In this document: positions 9,777 to 18,794 of the stretch, piece after piece | Layout of the letters: every line of letters begins with the position of its first letter | Numbering within the stretch: position 1 is the stretch's first letter | From: Bacteroidota bacterium | Lineage (GTDB): Bacteria > Bacteroidota > Ignavibacteria > Kryptoniales > JAKASW01 | Direction: 5' to 3' | Length of the DNA stretch: 64,000 bases | Assembly (NCBI GenBank): GCA_021789975.1 | Contig: JAJYIT010000005.1 | Span: forward strand, 62,001-126,000 | Notes under the pieces: generated by a model | Told to the model about the DNA's origin: nothing | Database searches by the model: none | The model's input: the letters and a program-made list of their open reading frames with translations, nothing else | Program-made: the position numbers and the translations under genes

Positions 9777-10219
9777 CTTGCTTCTCCTTTAGACCCACGA
9801 TCTATTACCGGATAAACCACTTGCGGCGGCATGGAATAGACGACCTGACCGGGGAAGGATTTCATTAATTCGCTCATCTCCTTTCGCTGGACATTCCCTT
9901 GTACCATGAAGCCGAAGGTGAAAGACAGCGCTATCAGGACGACAGCCGCGATAGAGAGTACGTAAGCAGGTACTTTGACCCTGTAACGTGCAATACCGCA
10001 TTTCGCCTTTATTGTTCTGAAATTCATCGCCTCGTCCAAGCCGGGCGGAAAGTCAACTTGGTCTTTGTGCGCGAGTGAACGCAGCTTTATCGAATCGTTG
10101 AAAAAACTCTGGCAGTCACTGCATCCGTAAAGATGGCCCAATGCTTCTTCTATTTCGTCAGTGCTCTCCTCGTTATCCAGGAACGCACTAAGTCTTTCCT
10201 GTACATCATCGCATTTCAT
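9773..10219 (-). CDS. Anti-sigma factor with zinc-finger domain
   Basis: About 148 residues. The N-terminal part has Cys-x8-LSAFLDNE and then HLYGCSDC, a His-x3-Cys-x2-Cys zinc-binding anti-sigma domain. One trans-membrane helix follows (VPAYVLSIAAVVLIALSFTF), then a short periplasmic tail. I place the start at the ATG at 10219: GGAG lies 9 bases upstream and the sigma gene's TGA ends one base before. An in-frame ATG at 10234 would overlap the sigma gene. It is expected to hold the upstream ECF sigma factor at the membrane until a signal arrives. Confidence 0.8.
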   Translation of the reverse strand: MKCDDVQERLSAFLDNEESTDEIEEALGHLYGCSDCQSFFNDSIKLRSLAHKDQVDFPPGLDEAMNFRTIKAKCGIARYRVKVPAYVLSIAAVVLIALSFTFGFMVQGNVQRKEMSELMKSFPGQVVYSMPPQVVYPVIDRGSKGEAR

Positions 10220-10220
10220 A

Positions 10221-10730
10221 TCATTCATCTCCATAAAGCTTTCTATAAATTTCGCCCGCTTTCTTTCTTGCCTTGAACAGCCTCGACTTCACAGCAGGCA
10301 CCGTTGTCTCCAGCGCCGCCGCAATTTCTTCATAGTTGAGATCGTTCCACTCGCGTAGGATCAAGACCTCTCTGTACTCGACTGCCAATTGATCAAGCAA
10401 TCTCGTGACCATCGCCGCTGAATCATCGTAGTCGGAACTCACAATATCTGTCGCAATTGTTTTGTCGTCATCACTTCCAAGATTTGTAAGCTTCGATCTG
10501 TCGCGGATGACATTGAGACACTTGTTCCTCGCCGATTTATAAAGCCAGACCTTGACCGAAGATTCGCCGTTGAACCGAACTCCCTGCTCGTAGAGTTTAA
10601 TGAAGACATCCTGGACAACGTCGTTTGCATCTTCCGGTCTATTCAAAATCCGGCAGCAAAATCGATAGACACCAGCCTTGTACTGGTTGTAGAACTCTGT
10701 AAATTCTTTACCGTTTCCGAAATCAGGCAC
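10221..10730 (-). CDS. ECF RNA polymerase sigma factor
   Basis: A 169-residue group IV sigma factor. Region 2 is at about 10-75 (FYNQYKAGVYRFCCRILN, EDANDVVQDVFIKLYE, VWLYKSARNKCLN). Region 4 is at about 112-160 (LDQLAVEYREVLILREWNDLNYEEIAAALETTVPAVKSRLFKARKK). The start is GTG at 10730. It heads a three-gene operon with its anti-sigma factor and a TonB-domain protein, so its targets probably concern the cell envelope. The promoter it recognises cannot be seen here. Confidence 0.88.
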   Translation of the reverse strand: MPDFGNGKEFTEFYNQYKAGVYRFCCRILNRPEDANDVVQDVFIKLYEQGVRFNGESSVKVWLYKSARNKCLNVIRDRSKLTNLGSDDDKTIATDIVSSDYDDSAAMVTRLLDQLAVEYREVLILREWNDLNYEEIAAALETTVPAVKSRLFKARKKAGEIYRKLYGDE

Positions 10731-11236
10731 TCGACCCTCAGCTCCAAGAAAAGATTAGCACACTGATTTACGCGGATAAGACTGATCTTCACTGATCGTG
10801 AAAATAGATTATCGGAATATCAGTGGAATTCCGTAGCCTCCGTGTTGATCAGCGTTCAAATGTTTTGAAGCACAAAGTAGCTTTCAATCTTAATAACCCA
10901 CGAACTAGACAGAAGTTGCCATTCAACTTTGGCAAACCGGGCGTGAAAGTCAACGCTCTCAGGAAATGCCGCAAGTGCAGAACATAGATGATTGGAAGCG
11001 GCGAACCTACCTGCCGGCAAAGGCAGGTGGGCTAACCGGGCAGCTGGAGAAAACAAGAATCGGTTTCCTTTCCATCAATCCCGGGACTCTCGTGGCTCCA
11101 TCTTCCGGTGTCGCCCCCTCCCCGTTTCACCGTCTCGCCGTTTCGTTTTTGCCAAACTTCATACCTCCCTTTTATGTCGCTTCCATTGTCTTTCACCCAC
11201 CTCACTCCTAAATTGAAGAAAAGAGGAGGGCACCAA
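10731..11236. other. Gene-free region with repeats and an REP-like hairpin
   Basis: This separates the divergent sigma operon and the Lon-related gene. Around 10,750-10,860 are degenerate phrases of the cactgatttacgcgg and gatcttcactgatc kind, also seen elsewhere in the window. A hairpin with arms acctgcc (11,009-11,015) and ggcaggt (11,022-11,028) resembles REP-type palindromes. The segment ends with GGAGGG at 11,225-11,230, the ribosome binding site of the next gene. Upstream in-frame ATGs exist but carry no conserved sequence. Confidence 0.45.
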
Positions 11237-13717
11237 TTGAAAAGAGAAAGAGTATTTCGTGAACTGGCTCCAGAGCAGTTGACGTGGCGCTGCCCGGAGA
11301 ACGAGCTGAATTTCAAATCGACGGAAGAACTTGAACCGATTGACGATATCATAGGTCAGGAACGGGCCGTTAAGGCGCTGCAATTCGGAGTTGAAATAAA
11401 GAGCCCCGGCTACAATGTGTTCGTCAGCGGAATTGCCGGCACCGGAAGGCTGACAACCATCAAACGATTGCTTGAGGAGATTCACGTCGATTGCACTCCG
11501 GCGCCGGACAGGTGTTATGTCTACAACACTAAAGAGGCAGATATTCCACGGCTTCTTGAATTCGAGCGTGGACACGGTGCAAGATTCAAAGAAGATATCG
11601 AAGCGACGGTCAGATATCTGAGAAGGAAAGTCCCGGAGATGCTTACCGGCGAGGCATACACCGATGCAAGAAGCAAGATCGTGGATGCCTATGAAAAAAG
11701 AGAAAAGGCACTCTTAGTTGAGTTCCAGAAGAAGATCGAGAATGAGGGATTCGCTCTTGTTCCGGTTCAGGTAGGACCCATCACTCAGCCACAGGTGTTC
11801 CCGGTCTACCAGGGCAAGCCCATTCCTATTGAGGAGCTCGAACAGCTCGCAAGCGATGGGAAAGTCACAACTAAAGAATATTCTGATGCCGAACAGAAAT
11901 TGCAGGATTTCAAGAAGGAATTCGGAACGGTTGCCAGAAAAGGCTCTGCCCTGGCAAACGAGATGATGAGAAAAGTCGAAGATATGGAGCGCCAGACAGT
12001 CTCAAGCGTGGTGGGACTAATATTCGAAGAGCTGGAAAACCGGTACCGAAACAACCAGAGAGTATTGGAGCATCTGAGGTCGTTACAGGAGTACACACTG
12101 AACAATATTCAGATATTCAAAGGGAATGATGAGCAGTCTTCAGATGGTCCTGCCATCCAGCCTGGGACGAAATCCGACATCGATCCATTCATAGTCTTCC
12201 GTGTTAATGTAATCCAGGACAACACGGATCGCCAGCCGTGCCCGGTCGTAATCGAAACCAGCCCGACTTACACGAACCTATTCGGAACCATTGAGAGGAC
12301 AGTTGACGCGCGCGGATTCTTCCAGACAGATCACACTAAGATAAAGGGGGGTGCACTTCTTCGCGCGGACGGCGGATATATCGTCATGAATGCACTGGAT
12401 GCTTTGACTGAGCCGGGTGTCTGGAAAGCTCTAAAGCGAACGCTGATGTACCGGAAACTTGAAATACAGCCGCTCGATACTTTTTTTCAGGTCAGCCCGG
12501 TCGCTCTGAAGCCGGAGCCAATTGATCTCAATGTGAAAGTCATTCTCATCGGCGATCCGTATATTTACAACATACTTTACGACGCTGAGGAAGACTTCAA
12601 GAAAATCTTCAAAGTAAAAGCGGACTTCGACAGCGACGCCACACGGGACGAGAAGAAGGTAACAGAGTATGCCAGATTTGTCGCACGGATTTGCAGAGTC
12701 GAGAATCTGCTGCACTTCGATGCGTCTGGTGTGGCCGCGGTAATCGAATATGCGGCACGGCGTGCAGGAAGACAGGACAAGCTCTGGACCCGGTTCAGCG
12801 ACATAGCCGATTTGCTACGCGAGGCAAATTTCTGGGCAAGGAAGAACACTCATGCACTCGTCAATCGGGAAGATGTTAACCGTAGTCTGGATTCACTTAT
12901 GGAACGCAGCAATCTTATCGAGGACAAAATTCAGGAGATGATAGAACAGGATGTCCTGATGATAGACACATCCGGCCAGCGTGTGGGTCAGGTCAACGGG
13001 CTCTCGGTGTACGATATAGGCTACTACTCTTTCGGCAGGCCGACGAGGATAACAGCTGCGGTTGGTATGGGCAAAGCGGGAATTACGAGCATTGAACGCG
13101 AGGCAAATCTCTCCGGCAAGATTCACGACAAAGGTGTGATGACACTTTCAGGGTATCTTCGTGAAAAATTCGCGAAAGAAAAACCTCTTTCCCTCTCAGC
13201 GAGCATAGCCTTCGAGCAGTCATACAGCGGTGTGGACGGCGACTCCGCTTCATCGACAGAACTCTATGCGATACTTTCCAGCTTGAGCGAGCTACCGATA
13301 AAGCAGAGCATCGCGGTCACCGGAAGCGTGAATCAGAAGGGCGATATACAACCGATCGGTGGAGTGAACCAGAAGATCGAAGGCTTTTATCGAGTCTGCA
13401 AGGCAAAAGGGCTAACAGGAGATCAGGGAGTCATCATTCCGGAGAGGAACGTAAAAGATCTTGTACTTCGGGACGAAGTGGTACAGGCTGTGAAGGAAAG
13501 GAAATTCCACGTGTACCCTGTTTCTCAAATCGAAGAAGGAATCGAGATACTCACCGGCAGGCCGGCAGGCAAACAAGACGGCAAAGGGAAGTATGAGAAG
13601 GACTCGGTGTTCCATCTTGTCGGAAAGAGGCTGAAAGGAATGTCCGGGGAAAAGCCGGAGGCTGAGGAGAACAGGAACAGAAGAAAAACCACGACAAGAA
13701 GGAGACGTAGGCGCTGA
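11237..13717 (+). CDS. Lon-related ATP-dependent protease (AAA_32 type)
   Basis: An 826-residue soluble protein. The TTG at 11,237 lies 6 bases after GGAGGG and gives KRERVFRELAPEQLTWRCPE, the conserved start of this family. Residues 35-75 hold IGQERAVKALQFGVEI and GIAGTGR, a variant P-loop ending in Arg where classical ones end in Lys. The S16 protease domain has DGDSASS (catalytic Ser670) and GGVNQKIEG (catalytic Lys713). The last residues are very basic (RNRRK then six Arg), unlike typical Lon, and could bind nucleic acid. It is a cytoplasmic quality-control protease with unknown substrates, and a single-gene unit. Confidence 0.9.
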   Translation: MKRERVFRELAPEQLTWRCPENELNFKSTEELEPIDDIIGQERAVKALQFGVEIKSPGYNVFVSGIAGTGRLTTIKRLLEEIHVDCTPAPDRCYVYNTKEADIPRLLEFERGHGARFKEDIEATVRYLRRKVPEMLTGEAYTDARSKIVDAYEKREKALLVEFQKKIENEGFALVPVQVGPITQPQVFPVYQGKPIPIEELEQLASDGKVTTKEYSDAEQKLQDFKKEFGTVARKGSALANEMMRKVEDMERQTVSSVVGLIFEELENRYRNNQRVLEHLRSLQEYTLNNIQIFKGNDEQSSDGPAIQPGTKSDIDPFIVFRVNVIQDNTDRQPCPVVIETSPTYTNLFGTIERTVDARGFFQTDHTKIKGGALLRADGGYIVMNALDALTEPGVWKALKRTLMYRKLEIQPLDTFFQVSPVALKPEPIDLNVKVILIGDPYIYNILYDAEEDFKKIFKVKADFDSDATRDEKKVTEYARFVARICRVENLLHFDASGVAAVIEYAARRAGRQDKLWTRFSDIADLLREANFWARKNTHALVNREDVNRSLDSLMERSNLIEDKIQEMIEQDVLMIDTSGQRVGQVNGLSVYDIGYYSFGRPTRITAAVGMGKAGITSIEREANLSGKIHDKGVMTLSGYLREKFAKEKPLSLSASIAFEQSYSGVDGDSASSTELYAILSSLSELPIKQSIAVTGSVNQKGDIQPIGGVNQKIEGFYRVCKAKGLTGDQGVIIPERNVKDLVLRDEVVQAVKERKFHVYPVSQIEEGIEILTGRPAGKQDGKGKYEKDSVFHLVGKRLKGMSGEKPEAEENRNRRKTTTRRRRRR

Positions 13718-13911
13718 TTCATCAGCCTCAGATGCGGAGTTGGGTCAATCCTAAGAGAGCCGGGCTGCTGCGGACAAGAAAAAGTCCCGTTATTGCTCAT
13801 AAATGCTCGGAATGCTCCCTGATCACGACACGGAAACGAATCATTTTGTGATGTGATCCCGAAGAGTAACCGGGGACATGCGCCAGAATTCACTCCCAGG
13901 AAACTATCGTT

Positions 13912-14055
13912 ATGGTCACAGAAGTGAAAAAGAAGGTAAAGGCTGCGGAATACGAAGCACTTCCCGAAGGCCCCCCAACAATTATAGATGGAGAGATTAT
14001 CAAGTCGCCTGCGCCGACTCCAACGCACCAGGCGATAAGCGGCAAAGATCTGTGA
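13912..14055 (+). pseudogene. N-terminal fragment of a Uma2 family (DUF820) protein
   Basis: ATG at 13,912 opens a 47-codon frame with AAEYEALPEGPPTIIDGEII and SPAPTPTHQAISG. This is the start of the Uma2/DUF820 restriction-endonuclease-like family (EEYLALPE, IDGEL, PSPxHQ). Full-length members have about 180-200 residues including a PD-(D/E)XK core. Here the frame closes at TGA (14,053-14,055), just after the first conserved block. The following 300 bases show no convincing continuation, so this is a remnant. Confidence 0.6.
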
Positions 14056-14376
14056 GAATGCCGACCATGCATCCCTTCTTATATCAAAGTCAGGGAATTC
14101 CGGCGTTGTTAAATGGAGCGCGGTTTCGTTCGGTTACTCTTTCCGAATACGAAACCAAAGGGGAGCTACCTTGCCGTTGAATCCGAATAGTGACTTGCGC
14201 AACAAGAACTCGCCCGGAGGCAAGCCTGAGGTGAACTAGCATTCTTGATGAGAATCCTGTCAATGGCAATCTTGTTCTTAAGCCGGCATGGAGCTAAGTG
14301 CCGACTTTTTGCGTTCAGGCATACTCGAGATGTACCTCAGTAGAAAAATATTGCGGTCATAGATCCGAGCCAGAGT
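14056..14376. other. Gene-free region between convergent units
   Basis: This lies between the Uma2 remnant and the 3' end of the serine hydrolase. A frame ending at the TAG near 14,240 reads GVVKWSAVSFGYSF and PLNPNSDLRNKNSPGG, which could be a decayed gene tail, but I do not recognise it. No terminator or RNA gene is evident. Confidence 0.35.
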
Positions 14377-15828
14377 TCAAGATTGCGGCGCGACCTGATA
14401 CTGTTCCAGTTTACCGTCCGGCATCTGGTAAGTCCAGACTCTCAGGGCACGTGTCTTCGTGGCCACTCTAAATGAGCGCTCAATCATTCCGCCACGCTTC
14501 TCTTCTCCGACCTGGACAAATTCAGTCGGCTCTCCGAGAGCACCGAGACCGGTCTCAAAATCTTTTAATGCCTGCTTGCTGAAATAGAAATTCGCGTCCG
14601 CAGTAAAAAGTGAGCGATCGATGGTTCCCTTCAGAAGGCCGATGAAGATCTTCCGCGCTTGTTCTGTTCGCATCGCAGTCTCTGCATCCTGGGTCTGAAA
14701 GAGCATTCGCGCAATTCTAATTCCGATTGCCCCGGCGGCCGAAGACGCGTCCTGATTAGTCAGGACAACCACCGCTGCGCTGTCGTCCGGGAAGACCATG
14801 TTGTAAGCGGTGAATCCCGACACTTCACCGCTGTGCGATATTAATCGATGGCCATCCATCATGCCCACCGATACGCCCAAACCGTAGTGTGTACCCACAC
14901 CGTCTTTCAACAGCACCTCGGTCTCAAGCTGCCTGTAAGATTCGTGGCTCAACACGCTTTGGTCGATCATTGACATGTCCCACTTAGAAAGGTCGCCTGC
15001 ACTCATCGCAAGCTCGCCCGCACCCGCCATCCAGCCTGCACCTTCCTCAGGCGCGGGACGCAATGGTCCCAAACCATATTGAGTATACCCGGTCGGATCT
15101 GCACTCGTCATTTTGCCTTTGTCAAAATTGACCGCGCTCGAAAGATCGAGAGGTTTCAGAATATTGTTGTACAGGAAAGTGTAGAACGGCTCGCGAGTTA
15201 TCTTTTGTACAATTTGTGCCGCTATAACGAAATTAGTGTTGCTGTACTGCCATTTTGTGCCGGGTTGAAAGTCGAGCGGCTTCCTGGCCCACCGATCCAG
15301 AATTTCCTGGGGCGGCATCGCCTTAAGCATCATCGGCGGTACATAGTCTTGAGGCCAGAAATCCTGGTAACCTGACGTGTGTGAAAGTATCTCCCGCACC
15401 GTGACATCGTCGGCCTCGGTCAGGTCGGGAAGCCATTTGGATATGTGATCGTTGAGAGAGAGCTTCCCCTGTTGTTCGAGAAGTAGCATGCAGGAAGCTG
15501 TGAACTGTTTGCTGATTGAACCGATCGCGTAACGCATGTCGGGCTTCGCCGCCATGGGAGGATCCAGTTTTGCGTAACCGTAAGCTTGCGCGTACGCGAT
15601 GCGTCCATGCTCGACCATGGCTACAGATGCGCTCGGCGTCCCTGTTTGTCTTAACACCTGTGCTGCCGCAGAGTCTACCTTCGCTTCCAATGAGTCGGAT
15701 GAAGAGATATCACGCGCAAATGAGGATTGCGAAAAGAAAAGTGCTGAGGCAAGAGCGAGCAGCAAAGCCTCTCCTATTCGGCGTCCTACAACCCGCCTCA
15801 AGGCAGAGTCAATTTTCTCAAGGTTCAT
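14377..15828 (-). CDS. Secreted serine hydrolase, class C beta-lactamase fold
   Basis: A 483-residue exported protein. The ATG at 15,828 has AGGAGGT 6 bases upstream and opens a signal peptide (RRVVGRRIGEALLLALASALFFSQSSFA). The longer open frame to 16,140 has no coding character. SxxK is SISK (Ser104, Lys107), the YxN motif is YSNTNF, LSHTSGY follows the usual 60-residue spacing, and the KTG-equivalent is HSGEVSGF. An extra 100-residue C-terminal domain follows (FYFSKQALKDFETGLGAL). The fold covers D-Ala-D-Ala peptidases, esterases and amidases. It differs clearly from the two AmiE-like hydrolases in the window (no GHAGLFS motif). The substrate is unknown. Confidence 0.8.
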   Translation of the reverse strand: MNLEKIDSALRRVVGRRIGEALLLALASALFFSQSSFARDISSSDSLEAKVDSAAAQVLRQTGTPSASVAMVEHGRIAYAQAYGYAKLDPPMAAKPDMRYAIGSISKQFTASCMLLLEQQGKLSLNDHISKWLPDLTEADDVTVREILSHTSGYQDFWPQDYVPPMMLKAMPPQEILDRWARKPLDFQPGTKWQYSNTNFVIAAQIVQKITREPFYTFLYNNILKPLDLSSAVNFDKGKMTSADPTGYTQYGLGPLRPAPEEGAGWMAGAGELAMSAGDLSKWDMSMIDQSVLSHESYRQLETEVLLKDGVGTHYGLGVSVGMMDGHRLISHSGEVSGFTAYNMVFPDDSAAVVVLTNQDASSAAGAIGIRIARMLFQTQDAETAMRTEQARKIFIGLLKGTIDRSLFTADANFYFSKQALKDFETGLGALGEPTEFVQVGEEKRGGMIERSFRVATKTRALRVWTYQMPDGKLEQYQVAPQS

Positions 15829-16455
15829 CTGTAACCTCCTGTTTGAATTGTAATTTCTATACGACTCACGACTCGTGCGCTGCCGTGTGACGACATCGGG
15901 ACTCATCTCCTCGGAAGATTTTCCCGCCTTATGATGCAGAGAAAGCCTTTCGATTTGAGAACTGCGATCCGGTGTATCGCCCGAAAGCGGAGCCGTAGTA
16001 ACATCCTTCTCAATGCCGTTTCTTCTAAACGTCGAAGCAGCTCCGAGATTTGCAGGTGCCAAATAATGGTTGCATGCCTCATGACCATAGTCCGGGAAGG
16101 CACAAAACTCATTATGGTGTCGGACAGCGCCGGCTGCCAAGAATTAAGTTGCCTAAGACAATTAGAAATTACGGTACCACGCGTTTCACCATGAAGGATG
16201 GGCGGCGGCGTCTCATCTTAAGGCTCGCTTGATCATCATTAGCCCTTATCTAACCGCGAAGTTCGAAAAGAACGCCAAGTACTCTGATTTCTTAAAGCCA
16301 ATATATCTACGCCGATGACGATCCTGGCAGCCAATTTCTTGTCTCGAATCGTAATCTGAACTGAGACATTGCCGAATGATATACAAGCGTCAAGTCCGTA
16401 CTCCTACCCTGCAGTGACAGCTTGGACCTCCGAAGCTCAACAGGTCTTTGCAACG
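15829..16455. other. Gene-free region upstream of the serine hydrolase
   Basis: These 627 bases lie between two minus-strand genes. The open frames here have no conserved sequence or ribosome binding sites. Besides the Shine-Dalgarno sequence at its left edge I see no RNA gene, repeat or strong hairpin. It probably contains the promoter of the 14,377-15,828 gene. Confidence 0.4.
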
Positions 16456-17475
16456 CTATAGTCGCATCAGTCGCTTGAGGAAATAGTACAACCCCTCAAA
16501 ATGATCGACGTGATCGGGTGCGGTATTCCCGGCAAAGCCCATTATCTCGAAGTGGTTGCGCCTCGCGTTGCCCAGTTGCTGCATACCGAGTGGCCCCCAT
16601 CTGAGCACGGCTTTCTCTTTCATTCCGAGTTTCTCGAGAATATAGTGGGTCGCTTCGGTAGTGCTTACGAATGTGCCCGGAAAAATCTCCGAGTGAGTTA
16701 TCAAAAATCTCTTCCCGGAGGAACGTCGCGAGGCGTCCTGGGCAAGGTGAAGAAATACCGCGAGTTCCGACGAATCGATTTTCCCGCCCTCAGCCAAAAC
16801 CCGACCTTCCGGTATATAGCTCGCATGGATGCCGTCCAGCAGAAGCACCGCGTATACACGATCGTAGTTGCGAGTGACGCTGAGAATTTGTCTGACAGCT
16901 CCGTATCCCGCGCTCCATGCACTTAAGATGATATGCCTTATCTTAACCGGTCGATTAAGTCTATTACGAACTTCCGCATCGATAGAGTCCACCAGGGTTG
17001 AGAACTCCGTTGATTTTCTGAACGCGTGCCCATAAACACTCGATCCTTCTCCGAGAGTGACGGATGCGGCAATGAGGGGGCGTGGAAATTGCGTCGCCGC
17101 ATATCTCACCACATATCCGGCGCCGTGGAAATGAATGAGAAGGTCAAAGTGGGTGCTCCCAAGACTTCTTTCAGGGACAAAGACGTCGACGACCTTCGGT
17201 AGAACGCCTGTCAACTTGAAGTCGATGCCAGGATATTCCTGTCTCTTTATCCTCTTATGAGCACGGACATATTCTACCATGGGCGATGGATTCTGATTTG
17301 CTACAACCGCGCTGTCCTCTCCCTCCTTTGTGACGGACTTCGCTGCGCCGTCTGAAGTGATCCTGCCTGATCCGTTGGGCGACATTTTCAGAGAGAGGAA
17401 CAAAATGGCTACAGGCAGGAAAAATGCGGCCCACCGACCTATTCTGGAATGGATCCTATTTATGGTTTTGACCAT
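16456..17475 (-). CDS. Exported alpha/beta hydrolase-like protein
   Basis: 339 residues. The N-terminal hydrophobic helix (RWAAFFLPVAILFLSLKM, residues 14-31) could be a signal peptide or an anchor. The core looks like an alpha/beta hydrolase: LLIHFHGAGYVVRY (oxyanion-loop HGxG), the nucleophile elbow LSAWSAGYGAV (A-x-S-x-G instead of G-x-S-x-G), then VLLLDGIHASY, and C-terminal NHFEIMGFAG with a possible catalytic His. The start overlaps the 3' end of the AmiE-like gene by 20 bases, which implies translational coupling. It is the last gene of the susC-susD-GH18-amiE operon, so it may remove ester groups such as O-acetyl from imported muropeptides; that is inference. Confidence 0.65.
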   Translation of the reverse strand: MVKTINRIHSRIGRWAAFFLPVAILFLSLKMSPNGSGRITSDGAAKSVTKEGEDSAVVANQNPSPMVEYVRAHKRIKRQEYPGIDFKLTGVLPKVVDVFVPERSLGSTHFDLLIHFHGAGYVVRYAATQFPRPLIAASVTLGEGSSVYGHAFRKSTEFSTLVDSIDAEVRNRLNRPVKIRHIILSAWSAGYGAVRQILSVTRNYDRVYAVLLLDGIHASYIPEGRVLAEGGKIDSSELAVFLHLAQDASRRSSGKRFLITHSEIFPGTFVSTTEATHYILEKLGMKEKAVLRWGPLGMQQLGNARRNHFEIMGFAGNTAPDHVDHFEGLYYFLKRLMRL

Positions 17476-18778
17476 CTCTCACCAACCTCATAACCAGATT
17501 TGCTATCTCGTTTCTAACCGGAGCTAAGTTGTAATAGAAGCCCGCCTTGTCGACACCGACATTCTCACGGTTAGTCAGGAGAAGAATCGATAGCTTGTAC
17601 TTCGGCACGATCACAATACTCGTGCCTGTAAAACCGGTATGTCCATAAGTGTCGGCAGGCATACCGGAGGCCTGGATCACTTTTGGGTCCATATCCCATC
17701 CGAGCCCGTTACCGAACTTGTCCATAGTCGTGAACTCTCTGACGGTTGCCGAGTCCAGATATTTCTTTCCGCCGTACCATCCATAATTCAACATCAGATC
17801 TATCAACACCTGAAGGTTGGATGCCGTTGAAAAAAGGCCGGCGTGTCCTGCTACTCCGCCGTTGGCATAATAAGCATTGCCGTCGTTGACCTCGCCTCTA
17901 AGAGTGTATTTACGCCACCCTTTGAACGCTCCGACATTCTCATCAGTCTTGTAAATGAAGTCAGGATCGGCAACCATATGGTATTCGAACGGATTTCCAT
18001 GCGAGGTCGCCGCGATCTGGTCCGGAGAAAATCCGTGCTTCAGCGGGTCAAATACGGTCTCCTTCAAACCGAGCGGCCCGTAAAGATGTCGCGTCAAAAA
18101 AACGTCGAGCGGCTCGCCACTTACATGTTCAATGACATACCCGAGAAGCATAAAACCGAGATCGCTGTAGTGTCGCGCTTCTCCAACTTTGTATTTCAAG
18201 GGAAGCTTACAAATATAGTGATAAGTTTCGGTTTCATTTGTTGCGTGATAATAGAGTGGCTGCCATTCATTTAGTCCGGACGTATGATTAAGAAGCTCAC
18301 GTATTGTTATCTTGCTTTTTCCTCCCCCGATGAAATCCTTGAGATACAAATGGACCGGATCATCAAGATGGATCTTGCCTTCGTCTACGAGCATCATTAT
18401 TCCGAAAGTGGTCGCAAACACTTTCGTCAGGGATGCAATATCGAACATAGTGGAGGTTTTCATCGAATCCGGTTTGTTGAGACGAATCATGCATCCGTCG
18501 AGAGAGGAAAATTTCTCGGCGAATCCGTATGCCTTCCTGTAAACCGTCTTGTCATCAAGTGCAATTTGAACAACCGCGCCCCCGATATGGTCGACCATGA
18601 CCTGGCTGTTCAAGAGACTATCAATAGATTCTTCCGCTGCTACTGACAACATCTGATTTGCAGCGTCAGTTGTAACGAGAAACGAAGTCGGTCGTCCTTT
18701 TTGCACCTTTGAATAACCGGGACTTGCCAATCCGGCAGCCAGCACGAACACGGTACACAACGAAATCAGCTTCTGCAT
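17456..18778 (-). CDS. AmiE/YbbE-like serine hydrolase (putative N-acetylmuramyl-L-alanine amidase)
   Basis: 440 residues from the ATG at 18,778, which opens the signal peptide MQKLISLCTVFVLAAGLASPGYS; the longer frame runs into the GH18 gene. Beta-lactamase-fold motifs are SLTK (Ser116, Lys119), [25 protein letters not shown] and GHTGFTGTS. The last two are hallmarks of the branch holding Bacillus YbbE/AmiE, which removes the peptide from MurNAc in muropeptide recycling. The GH18 gene ends 17 bases upstream, and a NamZ homologue lies at 41.7 kb, as ybbC accompanies ybbE in Bacillus. The amidase assignment is by homology and context; general D-Ala peptidase or esterase activity remains possible. 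Confidence 0.78.
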   Translation of the reverse strand: MQKLISLCTVFVLAAGLASPGYSKVQKGRPTSFLVTTDAANQMLSVAAEESIDSLLNSQVMVDHIGGAVVQIALDDKTVYRKAYGFAEKFSSLDGCMIRLNKPDSMKTSTMFDIASLTKVFATTFGIMMLVDEGKIHLDDPVHLYLKDFIGGGKSKITIRELLNHTSGLNEWQPLYYHATNETETYHYICKLPLKYKVGEARHYSDLGFMLLGYVIEHVSGEPLDVFLTRHLYGPLGLKETVFDPLKHGFSPDQIAATSHGNPFEYHMVADPDFIYKTDENVGAFKGWRKYTLRGEVNDGNAYYANGGVAGHAGLFSTASNLQVLIDLMLNYGWYGGKKYLDSATVREFTTMDKFGNGLGWDMDPKVIQASGMPADTYGHTGFTGTSIVIVPKYKLSILLLTNRENVGVDKAGFYYNLAPVRNEIANLVMRLVRDGQNHK

Positions 18779-18794
18779 TTTAGGAATTCCGTTT

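Noticed and set aside
15829..16140. N-terminal extension of the serine hydrolase open frame
   Set aside because: The ATG at 15,828 has a near-consensus ribosome binding site and opens a normal signal peptide; the extension would hide the signal peptide about 100 residues inside.
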